DNA from: RGIG4079 sp045637505
GTDB lineage: Bacteria > Bacteroidota > Bacteroidia > Bacteroidales > Muribaculaceae
Length of the DNA: 64,000 bases
Assembly (NCBI GenBank): GCA_045637505.1
Contig: JAZTZO010000016.1
Location: 62,001 to 126,000 of the forward strand
Direction of reading: 5' to 3'
Positions 1 through 8,396 of this stretch are shown here, one piece after another. The number at the start of each line of letters is the position of its first letter. Position 1 is the first letter of the stretch. A model generated the notes under the pieces. That model saw only the letters and a list, made by a program, of their open reading frames with translations, was not told the origin of the DNA and ran no database searches. The translations under genes and the position numbers were made by a program.

Positions 1-226
1 TCCATTTTGCTTTATCTCTATATTTTTCAATGAGCAATCCACTCAAAAAACTTAGCAAAGAGGTAATAAATATCAGCACAAGAAAACGCCATGCCCACCA
101 ACCATAGAACACGTAACTTGCTACGACGATAAACAGATTTTGTGTTTGTCGCCCCTTAAAAACAAACCAATAGAGTAAAAACACTATTGGCAAAAAGATT
201 ATAAATTCAAACGAGTTGAAAAGCAT
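1..226 (-). CDS. MBOAT family O-acyltransferase, N-terminal fragment
   Basis: The frame opens with ATG at 226-224 and stays open to the left window edge, giving 75 residues of N-terminus. The start MLFNSFEFIIFLPIVFLLYW, followed by a short basic stretch and the segment VVASYVFYGWWAWRF, is the typical opening of AlgI/DltB-like membrane-bound O-acyltransferases. These are multi-span inner-membrane proteins that acylate (often acetylate) extracytoplasmic polysaccharides. It is the last visible gene of the leftward polysaccharide operon, 17 bp downstream of the ATP-grasp gene, and so probably modifies the same polymer. The catalytic His and most of the protein lie outside the window, so activity cannot be judged. 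Confidence 0.85.
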   Translation of the reverse strand, partial: MLFNSFEFIIFLPIVFLLYWFVFKGRQTQNLFIVVASYVFYGWWAWRFLVLIFITSLLSFLSGLLIEKYRDKAKW

Positions 227-242
227 TAGTTGTTAAATTTTA

Positions 243-1244
243 TCACAATAAATTGAAGTTATTGTCAAGTAGTTCGGACTTATGTTTGATAACGACATCA
301 TCGTACATTAACATCACAATATCTTCTTGATAATTTCCAATATTTTCTTCATTAATAATTCCGTTGATATTATTTGATATTAACTTGAAAAAATCAACTC
401 CAGCACCATATGCGTGTATATATGCACCTCCAAATCGTGGATTTATTTCTGATAAATAATATTCTCCATCTTTTATGAAAAAGTCCATATCTAGTGGGCC
501 ATTGAATTCGAAATGAGAAACAATTTCTTTGATAAAATTAAAAAGTTTCTCATCTTTAAATGAAATAGTCTTACTCGCACCGCCAATTCTTGTTTCAATT
601 TTTCGTTTTGAAAATATTGAAACTGCTTTGTGAGAAATCGTATCAACATACACATCTGCATCGCAATCTCCATAATTCATGTATTCTTGAATTATGTAAT
701 CAAATTCTCCAGCATTTAATTTCGATTTAAGTTCATCGATATTGTCAACACGTTGTGCTCCAACACTACCACTTCCACAAATAGGTTTAATGAATACAGG
801 GAAATTTATTTCATTATTATTTAGACCTACAATGAAATCTTCAAATTTATGATATGTTAATGGTGTTTTAATTCCCTTTTCTTTAAGGTATTTGTATAAC
901 TCATATTTATTAAAACAATATATAGAAGAATCTTTACTTGGACAAAGAGGAATTATATTGCGCTCTCGGAATAACTCGATGTTCTCAGCAAGTAAAGAAA
1001 TTTCTGGGTCTATTAAAGTTGTGATTGCTTTAATGTCGTGTTCTTTACAAATATTTAATATTTTATCAATATAATCAGATGAATCTATTCTAGGGACTGT
1101 GTATGCTTTATCTGCACAATATAAAGCTGGAGCTGTAGCACTATTATCTGTCGCGATAATCTTTCCAGAATTAGCTATAGACATTTTGGCATTAAGTAAT
1201 AGCCTAGCTCTTCTCCCAGCACTACAAAATAAGATATTATTCAT
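243..1244 (-). CDS. ATP-grasp domain protein (carboxylate-amine ligase-like)
   Basis: A 333-residue protein with ATP-grasp architecture: an N-terminal Rossmann-like preATP-grasp part (1-105), then the ATP-grasp fold. Visible elements are the nucleotide-binding lysine in FIKPICGSGS (Lys153, glycine-rich loop after it), the hinge QEYM (Glu187), Asp residues in GPLDMDFF (250-256), and the Mg-binding SEINPRFGG (Glu266, Asn268, Arg270). The active site looks intact. Family members join a carboxylate, activated as acyl phosphate, to an amine or thiol. The relatives are CarB-like and PylC-like; the substrate is unknown. It starts one base after the stop of the PLP decarboxylase gene, which argues that the two act in one pathway, probably making or attaching an amino-acid-derived group for the polysaccharide (inference). 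Confidence 0.85.
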   Translation of the reverse strand: MNNILFCSAGRRARLLLNAKMSIANSGKIIATDNSATAPALYCADKAYTVPRIDSSDYIDKILNICKEHDIKAITTLIDPEISLLAENIELFRERNIIPLCPSKDSSIYCFNKYELYKYLKEKGIKTPLTYHKFEDFIVGLNNNEINFPVFIKPICGSGSVGAQRVDNIDELKSKLNAGEFDYIIQEYMNYGDCDADVYVDTISHKAVSIFSKRKIETRIGGASKTISFKDEKLFNFIKEIVSHFEFNGPLDMDFFIKDGEYYLSEINPRFGGAYIHAYGAGVDFFKLISNNINGIINEENIGNYQEDIVMLMYDDVVIKHKSELLDNNFNLL

Positions 1245-1245
1245 A

Positions 1246-2448
1246 TTAAAAAAGTTTAGATTTTGTAATATAATCGTTTGCTGTCCATTTTTCTCTTATT
1301 ATTGTATAAGAGTTGTTTTCATATATATATACCCTCGGATAATAATTTATAAATAGAGGTGTTAAACACATTGTATAAGCTCCTACATTGTTATATTTAA
1401 TTAAATCTCCACAATGCAATTCTTGAGAATTTTCAATTGAGAAAATTTTATCAAATTCTAGACATGTAGCGCCAGTAATTATTTGTGTTGAGATGAAATT
1501 TGTATTTTGTTGTTTATGTATAATTTCTTTTAAATAGTTGCTTTTCGAAAAAAAAGGATCTATATCATTTCTAGAACCATTTGTGGTTACAATTAATTTA
1601 CCATCTACCTTTTTTGTATCTATTACAGAAGTAATATATGAAAAAGCTGATGCAACAATGCCATTTCCTGGTTCAACTATTATTGTGATATCATCTCTTT
1701 TATGTTTAGATACAACTTCATAAAATGCGTTAGAATAATCATTATATGTAGGAGCATTTGAAAAAATGCCAAAATATCCTCCTCCGATATCGAGATAATC
1801 TAATTTAAGATTCATTTCATCTATGATGTTGTAAGTATATTCTAATAATTTCTTATAAAATGAGGTACTCCTTGTTTTGGAAGTCCGATGAACATGCAAT
1901 CCGCATAATTTAACATTCTCAAGCAAGTTAATCTGATTAATTGCGTCAGTTAATTCACCAGACTCAAAACTAAAACCAAAGCGACTATAATCATCATTAG
2001 TCTTAGCATCTTCAGGAGAGACTTTAGAAATATTGACATTAAGTCTTATTCCAACGTTGAAAATGTTATTTTTAGGTAATTCTTCAAGCCACTCTATCTC
2101 TCGTTTTGTTTCTATATTTACAACAGCACCATTTATTATCGCGTCCAAAAATGTTTCTTTAGATTTCATTGGACCATTGTAGATTATGTGATCTTTTGTA
2201 TAACCACACAACAACGCTAGTTCATACTCATCATGAGAAACAACTTCAGCATAACACCCCATATCACGAGCTAAACAAAGACAATATGGTAAAGAGTTTG
2301 TTTTAACAGAATAACCTATTATAGATTTCTTGAAGTTATTATTTAAAGCTTTCTTAAATCCATAAATACTGCGTTCAAACTCTTCATTGTCTAATATGAA
2401 ACAAGGAGTTTCTAGTTCAGTTATTTTTGTGAAATTAGTTGAGTCCAT
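1246..2448 (-). CDS. PLP-dependent decarboxylase, fold type III (LysA-like)
   Basis: A 400-residue alanine racemase-fold enzyme of the diaminopimelate/ornithine decarboxylase family. Visible are the PLP lysine in YSVKTN (Lys49), HVH (185-187), the phosphate-binding IGGGY (221-225), EPGNG (259-263), a Cys329 in the place of the catalytic cysteine (CLEFD instead of the usual CESSD), and GAYTM with Tyr358. The catalytic set therefore looks complete. It could decarboxylate an amino acid or an amino-acyl group; diaminopimelate as substrate is not supported by the context and the Cys-motif differs from canonical LysA. It overlaps the sugar transferase gene by 14 bp and is followed after one base by the ATP-grasp gene, so the pair is probably co-translated. 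Confidence 0.88.
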   Translation of the reverse strand: MDSTNFTKITELETPCFILDNEEFERSIYGFKKALNNNFKKSIIGYSVKTNSLPYCLCLARDMGCYAEVVSHDEYELALLCGYTKDHIIYNGPMKSKETFLDAIINGAVVNIETKREIEWLEELPKNNIFNVGIRLNVNISKVSPEDAKTNDDYSRFGFSFESGELTDAINQINLLENVKLCGLHVHRTSKTRSTSFYKKLLEYTYNIIDEMNLKLDYLDIGGGYFGIFSNAPTYNDYSNAFYEVVSKHKRDDITIIVEPGNGIVASAFSYITSVIDTKKVDGKLIVTTNGSRNDIDPFFSKSNYLKEIIHKQQNTNFISTQIITGATCLEFDKIFSIENSQELHCGDLIKYNNVGAYTMCLTPLFINYYPRVYIYENNSYTIIREKWTANDYITKSKLF

Positions 2449-3046
2449 TGAAGTCTTCCATTGTTACACTTGTCGCAGAATTTATACCTTCTCGAACAAA
2501 CGCTTTTTTTATTGATAAAAAAAATATTTTCAAATCGAGTTTAAATGAAATGTTATCAACATACCAAACATCATATTCAAATCGTTGTTTCCATGAAATG
2601 GAATTACGCCCGTTTACTTGTGCCCAACCAGATAACCCAGGCCTAACATTATGTCTGCGTGCTTGCTCAGGAGAATATAATGGCAAATATTCTGGCAGAA
2701 GGGGACGAGGTCCAATAAATGACATGTCTCCCTTAAGAATATTCAATAATTGTGGCAATTCATCAAGAGATGTTGAACGAACAAATTTTCCGACCTTGGT
2801 TAATCGATCTTCATCAGGTAAAAGGTTCCCATTTAAATCTCGCTCATCTGTCATTGTTTTAAACTTAACAACCTTAAAGATTTTTCCATCCTTGCCAGGC
2901 CTTTCTTGAAAAAATAATGCACCAGCTCCATTATTAGCAATTGTTAGCCATATCCATAAAATTAAAATAATAGGGGAGAGGAGCAGTAGTGCACATCCAG
3001 AGAGAATAATGTCTAAAAATCTTTTGAAGAAATTACGATATAACAT
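2435..3046 (-). CDS. Initiating sugar-phosphate transferase (PglC/WcaJ-type monotopic phosphoglycosyl transferase)
   Basis: A 203-residue bacterial sugar transferase (PF02397). This family moves a sugar-1-phosphate from a UDP-sugar to undecaprenyl phosphate on the cytoplasmic face of the inner membrane and so begins each repeat unit. One hydrophobic re-entrant segment (about 11-35) is followed by FFQERPGKDG (45-54), FKTM, the catalytic Asp-Glu dyad in SLDELPQ (Asp95, Glu96), SFIGPRPLLPEY and RPGLSGWAQVNGR. Its length fits the minimal PglC type rather than the long WbaP/WcaJ type, which carries extra N-terminal membrane spans. It overlaps both neighbours by 14 bp. It is the only initiating transferase in the visible locus, so it probably defines the first sugar. 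Confidence 0.95.
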   Translation of the reverse strand: MLYRNFFKRFLDIILSGCALLLLSPIILILWIWLTIANNGAGALFFQERPGKDGKIFKVVKFKTMTDERDLNGNLLPDEDRLTKVGKFVRSTSLDELPQLLNILKGDMSFIGPRPLLPEYLPLYSPEQARRHNVRPGLSGWAQVNGRNSISWKQRFEYDVWYVDNISFKLDLKIFFLSIKKAFVREGINSATSVTMEDFNGLN

Positions 3047-4100
3047 TGTAATATAGTTGATTATATTTTTCTGCCATTATATTAATATCATACTGTTTTG
3101 CTCTCTTTTGACAAGCTGACGCAATTTGATTATATTTTTCTTGATTTTCGCAAAGTGATTTTATTTCATTGGCAAGAGCCTCAGCATCTTGATGTGGAAA
3201 CAAGATACCATAACCATCAACAATTTCTCTTAGTCCATCAACATCACTTGCAATAAATGGTCTACCCGATGCCATTCCTTCTATGCTCGACAAAGATAAT
3301 CCTTCCCAATGTGATGATAATACTACAACATGAGATTGTTCCAAAATTTGAGGTATATCAGAGCAAATTCCCCAGAACTTGATTCTATTATTGATTTTTA
3401 ATTCTGAAACTAAATTTTCTAGAATTGTTCGACGTTCACCATCTCCAACCAACCATAATTTAAAGTTGCTAGGAAGTATCGAAATTGCCCTAATAAGAGT
3501 ATCTTGATCTTTTTGTACTCTAAATCCAGCGACCATGGTAATGATTTTTTCTGAACAATCATATACAATGGATTTGAGATATGAATATTTAGAGATATCA
3601 ATACCATTCTCTATTGTTTTTACAAAAAATTTATTCCCAATAAATTGTTTTAAGTTTTTAGTTGCTTTTTCTGAAATTGATATTATACCAGAATATCTTT
3701 TGTATATAAACATATCCAATGGCTTAAATATTAGGTACTTTCTTCTACGATTAAATGTATTGTGCTCTGTTGTAAATAATTTACACTTAGCATTCAATAA
3801 ACTTTTTGCCAAAGGAACAAAATATTGACAAGCAGTATTGTGTGTATGGACTATATCATATTTTTTGATATATTTAATTAAACGTATAATATTTAGCGGA
3901 TTATAAACATTCCCTCCAATTGATAAATGATGGATTTTAATTCCACTTTTTTCTAGTTCGTCATAAAATGGAGTGCGAGTCCCATCAAAAAGTAATAATT
4001 CAACATCGTTACCTAATACCCTCAATCGAGGTAGTAAATCTACCATCAGTTTCTCGGCGCCACCAGTATGCATTGATGTTATAACGTGTAATATTTTCAT
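3033..4100 (-). CDS. Glycosyltransferase family 4 (GT-B)
   Basis: About 355 residues. The N-terminal acceptor domain opens ILHVITSMHTGGAEKLM, with the GGAEK loop typical of GT4 enzymes. The C-terminal donor domain has VAGFRVQKDQDTLI and the E-x7-E signature in SSHWEGLSLSSIEGMASG. It is predicted to be a cytoplasmic retaining transferase that uses a nucleotide sugar. I chose the ATG at 4100 because it overlaps the stop of the upstream GT2 as TGATG; a GTG three bases further out is possible. Its 3' end overlaps the sugar transferase gene by 14 bp. Donor and linkage cannot be read from sequence. Confidence 0.92.
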   Translation of the reverse strand: MKILHVITSMHTGGAEKLMVDLLPRLRVLGNDVELLLFDGTRTPFYDELEKSGIKIHHLSIGGNVYNPLNIIRLIKYIKKYDIVHTHNTACQYFVPLAKSLLNAKCKLFTTEHNTFNRRRKYLIFKPLDMFIYKRYSGIISISEKATKNLKQFIGNKFFVKTIENGIDISKYSYLKSIVYDCSEKIITMVAGFRVQKDQDTLIRAISILPSNFKLWLVGDGERRTILENLVSELKINNRIKFWGICSDIPQILEQSHVVVLSSHWEGLSLSSIEGMASGRPFIASDVDGLREIVDGYGILFPHQDAEALANEIKSLCENQEKYNQIASACQKRAKQYDINIMAEKYNQLYYNVIS

Positions 4101-4999
4101 CACTTTACTACAAGAGATTTGTTTTGCATAACTTTATGCTTTATTATATTGTAAAGAACTACACCAGGAATTATTGCAAACAGTGTCAGCATTTTTTGAG
4201 GGGATTCTTTGAGAAATTTCTTATTTTTAGATATTATACAACTGCTAACATAGTGTATGCAAGATATGAATCTTCGCGTCAATGTTGGAGCAATAACCAT
4301 TTCCGTTTTACGAAAAAATGCGAAACCACGAGGGTTATTCCAATATTGTTTCCACATCATATTACTAGAACCATCTGCTTGATACTCTACGATAACAAGT
4401 GGTTTATTTAAGGTTAATAATTTATAATACTGATCAATTAGCATATATTTATAAGCTAATCCCACATAGCGTTCACCCTCAAATAGGGGATATTCTGGAT
4501 ATTGTTTTACAATATCAGTGCGGTAAACGAGTTTTTTGTCCCCTTTACCACCTTTGGCATAAAAGTCTTGCAATGTAGTTTCCTTCATCCACTGTGGGAA
4601 TGTAGTTCCAATAATTGAGCCATTTTCTCGTTGGTCTAAGCCAATGAAACCAGCATATTTATTACTGAGATTTTCACGCCAAAAAGTAATTATATTTTCT
4701 ACTGCATCTACGGGCATATAATCATCGCTATCTATACATGTATTTAGTTCGGTTGTAATATTCTTATATGCAGTGTTATGAGCACCATGCATTCCTTGAT
4801 TTTCTTGATATATATACCTTATCATGAAATCAGAATTACATATCCATTTTTCAACAACCTCACGTGTATTATCAGTAGAACCATCATCAATAATTAACCA
4901 TTCAAAATCTTTGCAAGTTTGTTGGCAAAGACTATTATAAGTACGCACTAATGTATGAGCACGATTATATGTTGGCGTAAATATAGTTAATGTTTTCAT
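4100..4999 (-). CDS. Glycosyltransferase family 2 (GT-A)
   Basis: A 299-residue GT-A inverting transferase (PF00535). The N-terminus has TIFTPTYNRAHTL and IIDDGSTDNT (nucleotide binding), then the DxD-type motif in CIDSDDYM. A hydrophobic segment near the C-terminus (about 265-285) may tether it to the inner membrane. It adds a sugar to the lipid-linked repeat unit (family knowledge); specificity is unknown. Both boundaries are single-base stop/start overlaps: TAATG with the upstream EpsG-like gene and TGATG with the downstream GT4. It is therefore very likely translationally coupled. Confidence 0.92.
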   Translation of the reverse strand: MKTLTIFTPTYNRAHTLVRTYNSLCQQTCKDFEWLIIDDGSTDNTREVVEKWICNSDFMIRYIYQENQGMHGAHNTAYKNITTELNTCIDSDDYMPVDAVENIITFWRENLSNKYAGFIGLDQRENGSIIGTTFPQWMKETTLQDFYAKGGKGDKKLVYRTDIVKQYPEYPLFEGERYVGLAYKYMLIDQYYKLLTLNKPLVIVEYQADGSSNMMWKQYWNNPRGFAFFRKTEMVIAPTLTRRFISCIHYVSSCIISKNKKFLKESPQKMLTLFAIIPGVVLYNIIKHKVMQNKSLVVK

Positions 5000-6078
5000 T
5001 ACATGAAATAAGTAAACGTTGCCATTCCAACAAGTAGTAACCCTAAGATAAGACTTTGACTTTGAAGGAATTTAAATTTACAAAATGGGTATATTAATAC
5101 TATTGGATATAAAAACCATGAAAGATATGCAAACCGATTGGAATACGCAGCAGTGTTGATTAATACCCAGAATGCATTGGAAAAAATGTAAGTATGAAGA
5201 ATAAATGAATATGTTTTATCATTTATACTCTTTTTATAAGTAGCAATCCATCCAATAAATATAGGCAAAGCACTATATAACAAGAAGTCCCATCTAAATC
5301 CAGTATTTGAGAAAAACTCTTTTGACATCTCCGCATTTAAGTATGTAGCCATGCGTCCATCATCAATTAGGCCAGAGAATAATGATTTGAATTGTTCTTG
5401 AAATAATAATCCGAGTAAAATACAAAATAGCCAAAATGTAATATTAAATTTTGTATTTTTTAGAAATATAGCTCCAGTAGCAGTTGCAATCGTAAGTATA
5501 CACGATTTATGTGTAAATGATGCAAGGATTAGTAAACCATAACCAATAATCATTTCTTTTTTTGTTCTATTAAAGAAAGATAATCCAACCAACGCAATAC
5601 TTGTAGCCATACCATTGCGAATACCATTTGTTGCATATCCCCAAAAAGAGAATGCTGTAAACAAAAAAACTACTGCAATAAGAAAATGGCGTGGCAACCA
5701 TCGATATGCTGCAAATGCCATTCCAATAACATAAAATATAGCAATAACAAATAGCCATCCAGAAGCATCGGTTAAATCAATACAAGCATATTCAACAAAT
5801 GTCCAAAAAGGTTCACGCGCTATGTCAGGTATTTCACTCCAGTATCCAGTTTGTACTAGGTTAAACATCATAGTATATAAGTGCGTATCTGCATAACTAG
5901 TTATAGGGCGAGTGCCAATGTATATTGTAGTAAGAATTACTATTGTTATTGAAATAATATTTATTCCACTTCCTATTAGTAGTTTTGTATCACTCTTACT
6001 ACATAAATATATTGCATATAAAATTGCAAATATTGATGTAATATTAAGCCATATTGTAGTTGAAAATATTGAACTCAT
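4999..6078 (-). CDS. EpsG/Wzy-like polysaccharide polymerase
   Basis: A 359-residue, strongly hydrophobic protein with around ten predicted membrane segments and no large soluble domain. The polar stretch after the second or third span (TRPITSYADTHLYTMMFNLV), then FWTFVEY, and the FRNGMATSIAL-like region (here GIRNGMATSIAL) fit the EpsG family (PF14897), which is thought to polymerise repeat units at the periplasmic face of the inner membrane. In a Wzx/Wzy locus one such gene is expected, and this is the only candidate in the window, which supports the call. It starts 4 bases after the upstream GT4 ends. Confidence 0.82.
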   Translation of the reverse strand: MSSIFSTTIWLNITSIFAILYAIYLCSKSDTKLLIGSGINIISITIVILTTIYIGTRPITSYADTHLYTMMFNLVQTGYWSEIPDIAREPFWTFVEYACIDLTDASGWLFVIAIFYVIGMAFAAYRWLPRHFLIAVVFLFTAFSFWGYATNGIRNGMATSIALVGLSFFNRTKKEMIIGYGLLILASFTHKSCILTIATATGAIFLKNTKFNITFWLFCILLGLLFQEQFKSLFSGLIDDGRMATYLNAEMSKEFFSNTGFRWDFLLYSALPIFIGWIATYKKSINDKTYSFILHTYIFSNAFWVLINTAAYSNRFAYLSWFLYPIVLIYPFCKFKFLQSQSLILGLLLVGMATFTYFM

Positions 6079-6082
6079 TTAA

Positions 6083-7159
6083 TTAAGAATTTATTAGTTT
6101 ATTCCACTCTATCATTATTGATTCAATGTGGTATTTATGAACTGATTCACGAGAATTTTGAGAAAGATTTATATGCAAATCTTGTTTTGTGAGTATCTGT
6201 TCCACTCTATTTGCTAATTCAAAGTTGTTTTCAATCTCAATTAAATACCCATTATATTCGTCTGAAATAATATCGCTAGGTCCATCACATTTTGTAGCAA
6301 TGCATGGAACTCCACATTCCATTGCTTCAATAAGTACCATACCAAATCCTTCAACCCGTGAAGGCAAGATACACAAACAACTCTCAAGATATTTCTCTTG
6401 TATATTCGTAACTGGTTCATGAATAAACACACTTTTCGTTAATTTATGCAATTCTATTAAATTGAGGAGATTTGCATAATTATCCTTTTTAGCGCCATAG
6501 ATATGCAACGTATAGTTTGGGTATTTGTTAGCAATTTCACCCCACGCTTTTATAAGAATATCATGTCCTTTTACTTTTGAGAGAGAACCGACTGATATGA
6601 TTCTATTTCGAGTAGCAACTGATGGCACTGAATCATATTTAAAAGGGAGGGGATTTGGAATTACTTGTAAATTATTAGCCTTTGGCCAATCTTTTTTGTT
6701 ACTATTAGTTAGTACAACAAAAGCATCAAATCGCTGCGAACCAAAATTCATTAATTTACCAATAATTTTGGCTTTTAGATTATTGCCATGTATAGCTTTT
6801 GTTGTATGTCGCTCGTATATAACTCTACATTTAGGTCTAAATATTGTTGCAAACATTATACCTTTCAGACCATCGTCAGCTACAAATATTACATCGGGAT
6901 TAATTTCTTTAATATACTTCTTAATTCCAACAAAATAATTGTAATAAAATTTAATAGGATTTGAAGATGTATTAATATTTAAGACTTTAACTTTAGAACT
7001 AAGGGAATAAAACGGAGTCTTTTTATTCTCGTTAAGAGTTATTAGATATACATCGTAATTACATATATCAGCAAAATATGAAGTTTTTAGCGAGACTACA
7101 CGCTCAAGCCCTCCACTGCCTGAAATCCCGTTTGTTATATATAATATCCTTTTATTCAT
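6083..7159 (-). CDS. Glycosyltransferase family 4 (GT-B)
   Basis: A 358-residue GT4. The N-terminus has ILYITNGISGSGGLERVVSL with the GGLER loop. The donor domain shows IISVGSLSKVKGHDILI and the E-x7-E signature in PSRVEGFGMVLIEAMECG, followed by IATKCDGPSDII. It is predicted to be cytoplasmic and to build the lipid-linked repeat unit. It lacks the KKxxWIHxD and NPYPY motifs of the four GT4s further upstream in the operon, so it belongs to a different subgroup. It overlaps the upstream gene by 8 bp and precedes the polymerase gene by 4 bp. Confidence 0.92.
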   Translation of the reverse strand: MNKRILYITNGISGSGGLERVVSLKTSYFADICNYDVYLITLNENKKTPFYSLSSKVKVLNINTSSNPIKFYYNYFVGIKKYIKEINPDVIFVADDGLKGIMFATIFRPKCRVIYERHTTKAIHGNNLKAKIIGKLMNFGSQRFDAFVVLTNSNKKDWPKANNLQVIPNPLPFKYDSVPSVATRNRIISVGSLSKVKGHDILIKAWGEIANKYPNYTLHIYGAKKDNYANLLNLIELHKLTKSVFIHEPVTNIQEKYLESCLCILPSRVEGFGMVLIEAMECGVPCIATKCDGPSDIISDEYNGYLIEIENNFELANRVEQILTKQDLHINLSQNSRESVHKYHIESIMIEWNKLINS

Positions 7160-8396
7160 TTATCAATTGATAAATTTTATTTATCTCATTTTCATTGCCA
7201 TAATCATGATATGAGAGGTATTGTTCAATTTTAGTCTGCTTATCTTTATCTTGTACGAGATTAAAAATCGCATTAGCTATAGAATCATTATCCATTTCAC
7301 AAATTATTCCATCAACACCATTTTTTACTTGAGATGATGCAGTAGGATAATTGGTTATTACAACAGGCTTGCAAAGGATTTGAGCTTCACGAACCGTTAC
7401 TGACTTCCCTTCAAATCTAGATGGTTGTACATATATATCACAATTAGAGATATACGGATATGGATTTTCTTTTTTCCCAAGTAATTTTACACAATCACCA
7501 GTGTTTGTTTTTCTGATATTTTCAATAGTTTCAGCAGTATCACCGAATCCAATTATATACCATTTAATATTTATCCCTTTCTCTTTTAGTATTCGAGCAA
7601 TAAAAGGAATATTCTCAAAATTCTTAGCGAAGCAAAAACGGCCAATTGAACAAATCTTTATAAAATCACCACGCATTTCTTCAGGTTCAAACAATGATGA
7701 TTGATCTTTTATAAATTGTGGAGATAAGATATTCTCAATTTCTATGATTTTATCATTAAGAGAAGGAAATACATGAGTAAATGTTTTTGATACATCCTCC
7801 GATATTGAGATAATTTTGTCATAACTATTCCAAATAGGCAACTCAGATTTTGCATCAATTGAAATCTTAGTATAGTCCGTATGAATCCATGCTATTTTTT
7901 TCTTGGCTAGAACTTTATCTTTAACAATGTTGTGTGGAGAAAGAAAACTTATTGCCAAATCATATTCACCATATTTTTTCAATGAAGGCAATAGGGGGGT
8001 AGTGTATTTTGCAACAAGGTTAAAGATTGATGCATCATCACAACAACTCCTCCTCCTCTGTTTTTTTCTAACAAATAGGGGAGGTGTTACGTAGTAACGG
8101 AGGGGTGAAGAATTATATTTATATGCAACTTTTGCTAATATCCGAGAAAACGCAATTCCTATATGCCCTTTTTTCAGTGCAGTTGTTATTGGCTTTTCAA
8201 TAACTGAATATGATGAAATCTCAGGAAGAAGATTAATCTTATTTGGGATTGGCTTCATAAATTCCCCAGTGTGTTGATTTATAAACAAATCAACATCTAC
8301 TTTATCAGTATCAATAGCATTAAGCAATCCAAGTAAAGCTCTTTCAGCTCCACCTATCTCCATATAATGCATATTAATAAAAATACGAGGTTTCAT
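7152..8396 (-). CDS. Glycosyltransferase family 4, NPYPY subgroup
   Basis: A 414-residue GT4, the longest of the four related GT4s here. It has GGAERALLGLL (15-25), KKIAWIHTD (166-174), KENPYPYISNCDIYVQPS and the E-x7-E motif in FEGKSVTVREAQ. A very basic insert with paired cysteines (KKQRRRSCCDD, about 111-121) is not found in the sister genes. It probably adds one sugar of the repeat unit on the cytoplasmic face. It overlaps the upstream GT4 by 4 bp (ATGA) and the downstream GT4 by 8 bp. The resemblance to the genes at 8393, 10688 and 11790 suggests descent by duplication. Confidence 0.92.
   Translation of the reverse strand: MKPRIFINMHYMEIGGAERALLGLLNAIDTDKVDVDLFINQHTGEFMKPIPNKINLLPEISSYSVIEKPITTALKKGHIGIAFSRILAKVAYKYNSSPLRYYVTPPLFVRKKQRRRSCCDDASIFNLVAKYTTPLLPSLKKYGEYDLAISFLSPHNIVKDKVLAKKKIAWIHTDYTKISIDAKSELPIWNSYDKIISISEDVSKTFTHVFPSLNDKIIEIENILSPQFIKDQSSLFEPEEMRGDFIKICSIGRFCFAKNFENIPFIARILKEKGINIKWYIIGFGDTAETIENIRKTNTGDCVKLLGKKENPYPYISNCDIYVQPSRFEGKSVTVREAQILCKPVVITNYPTASSQVKNGVDGIICEMDNDSIANAIFNLVQDKDKQTKIEQYLSYHDYGNENEINKIYQLINE

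Noticed and set aside
2439..2909. 156-codon open frame on the plus strand
   Set aside because: It lies fully antisense to the sugar transferase gene, which has all its motifs; the frame translates to no recognisable protein.
6525..6938. 137-codon open frame on the plus strand
   Set aside because: Antisense to a clear GT4 gene; no domain recognised.
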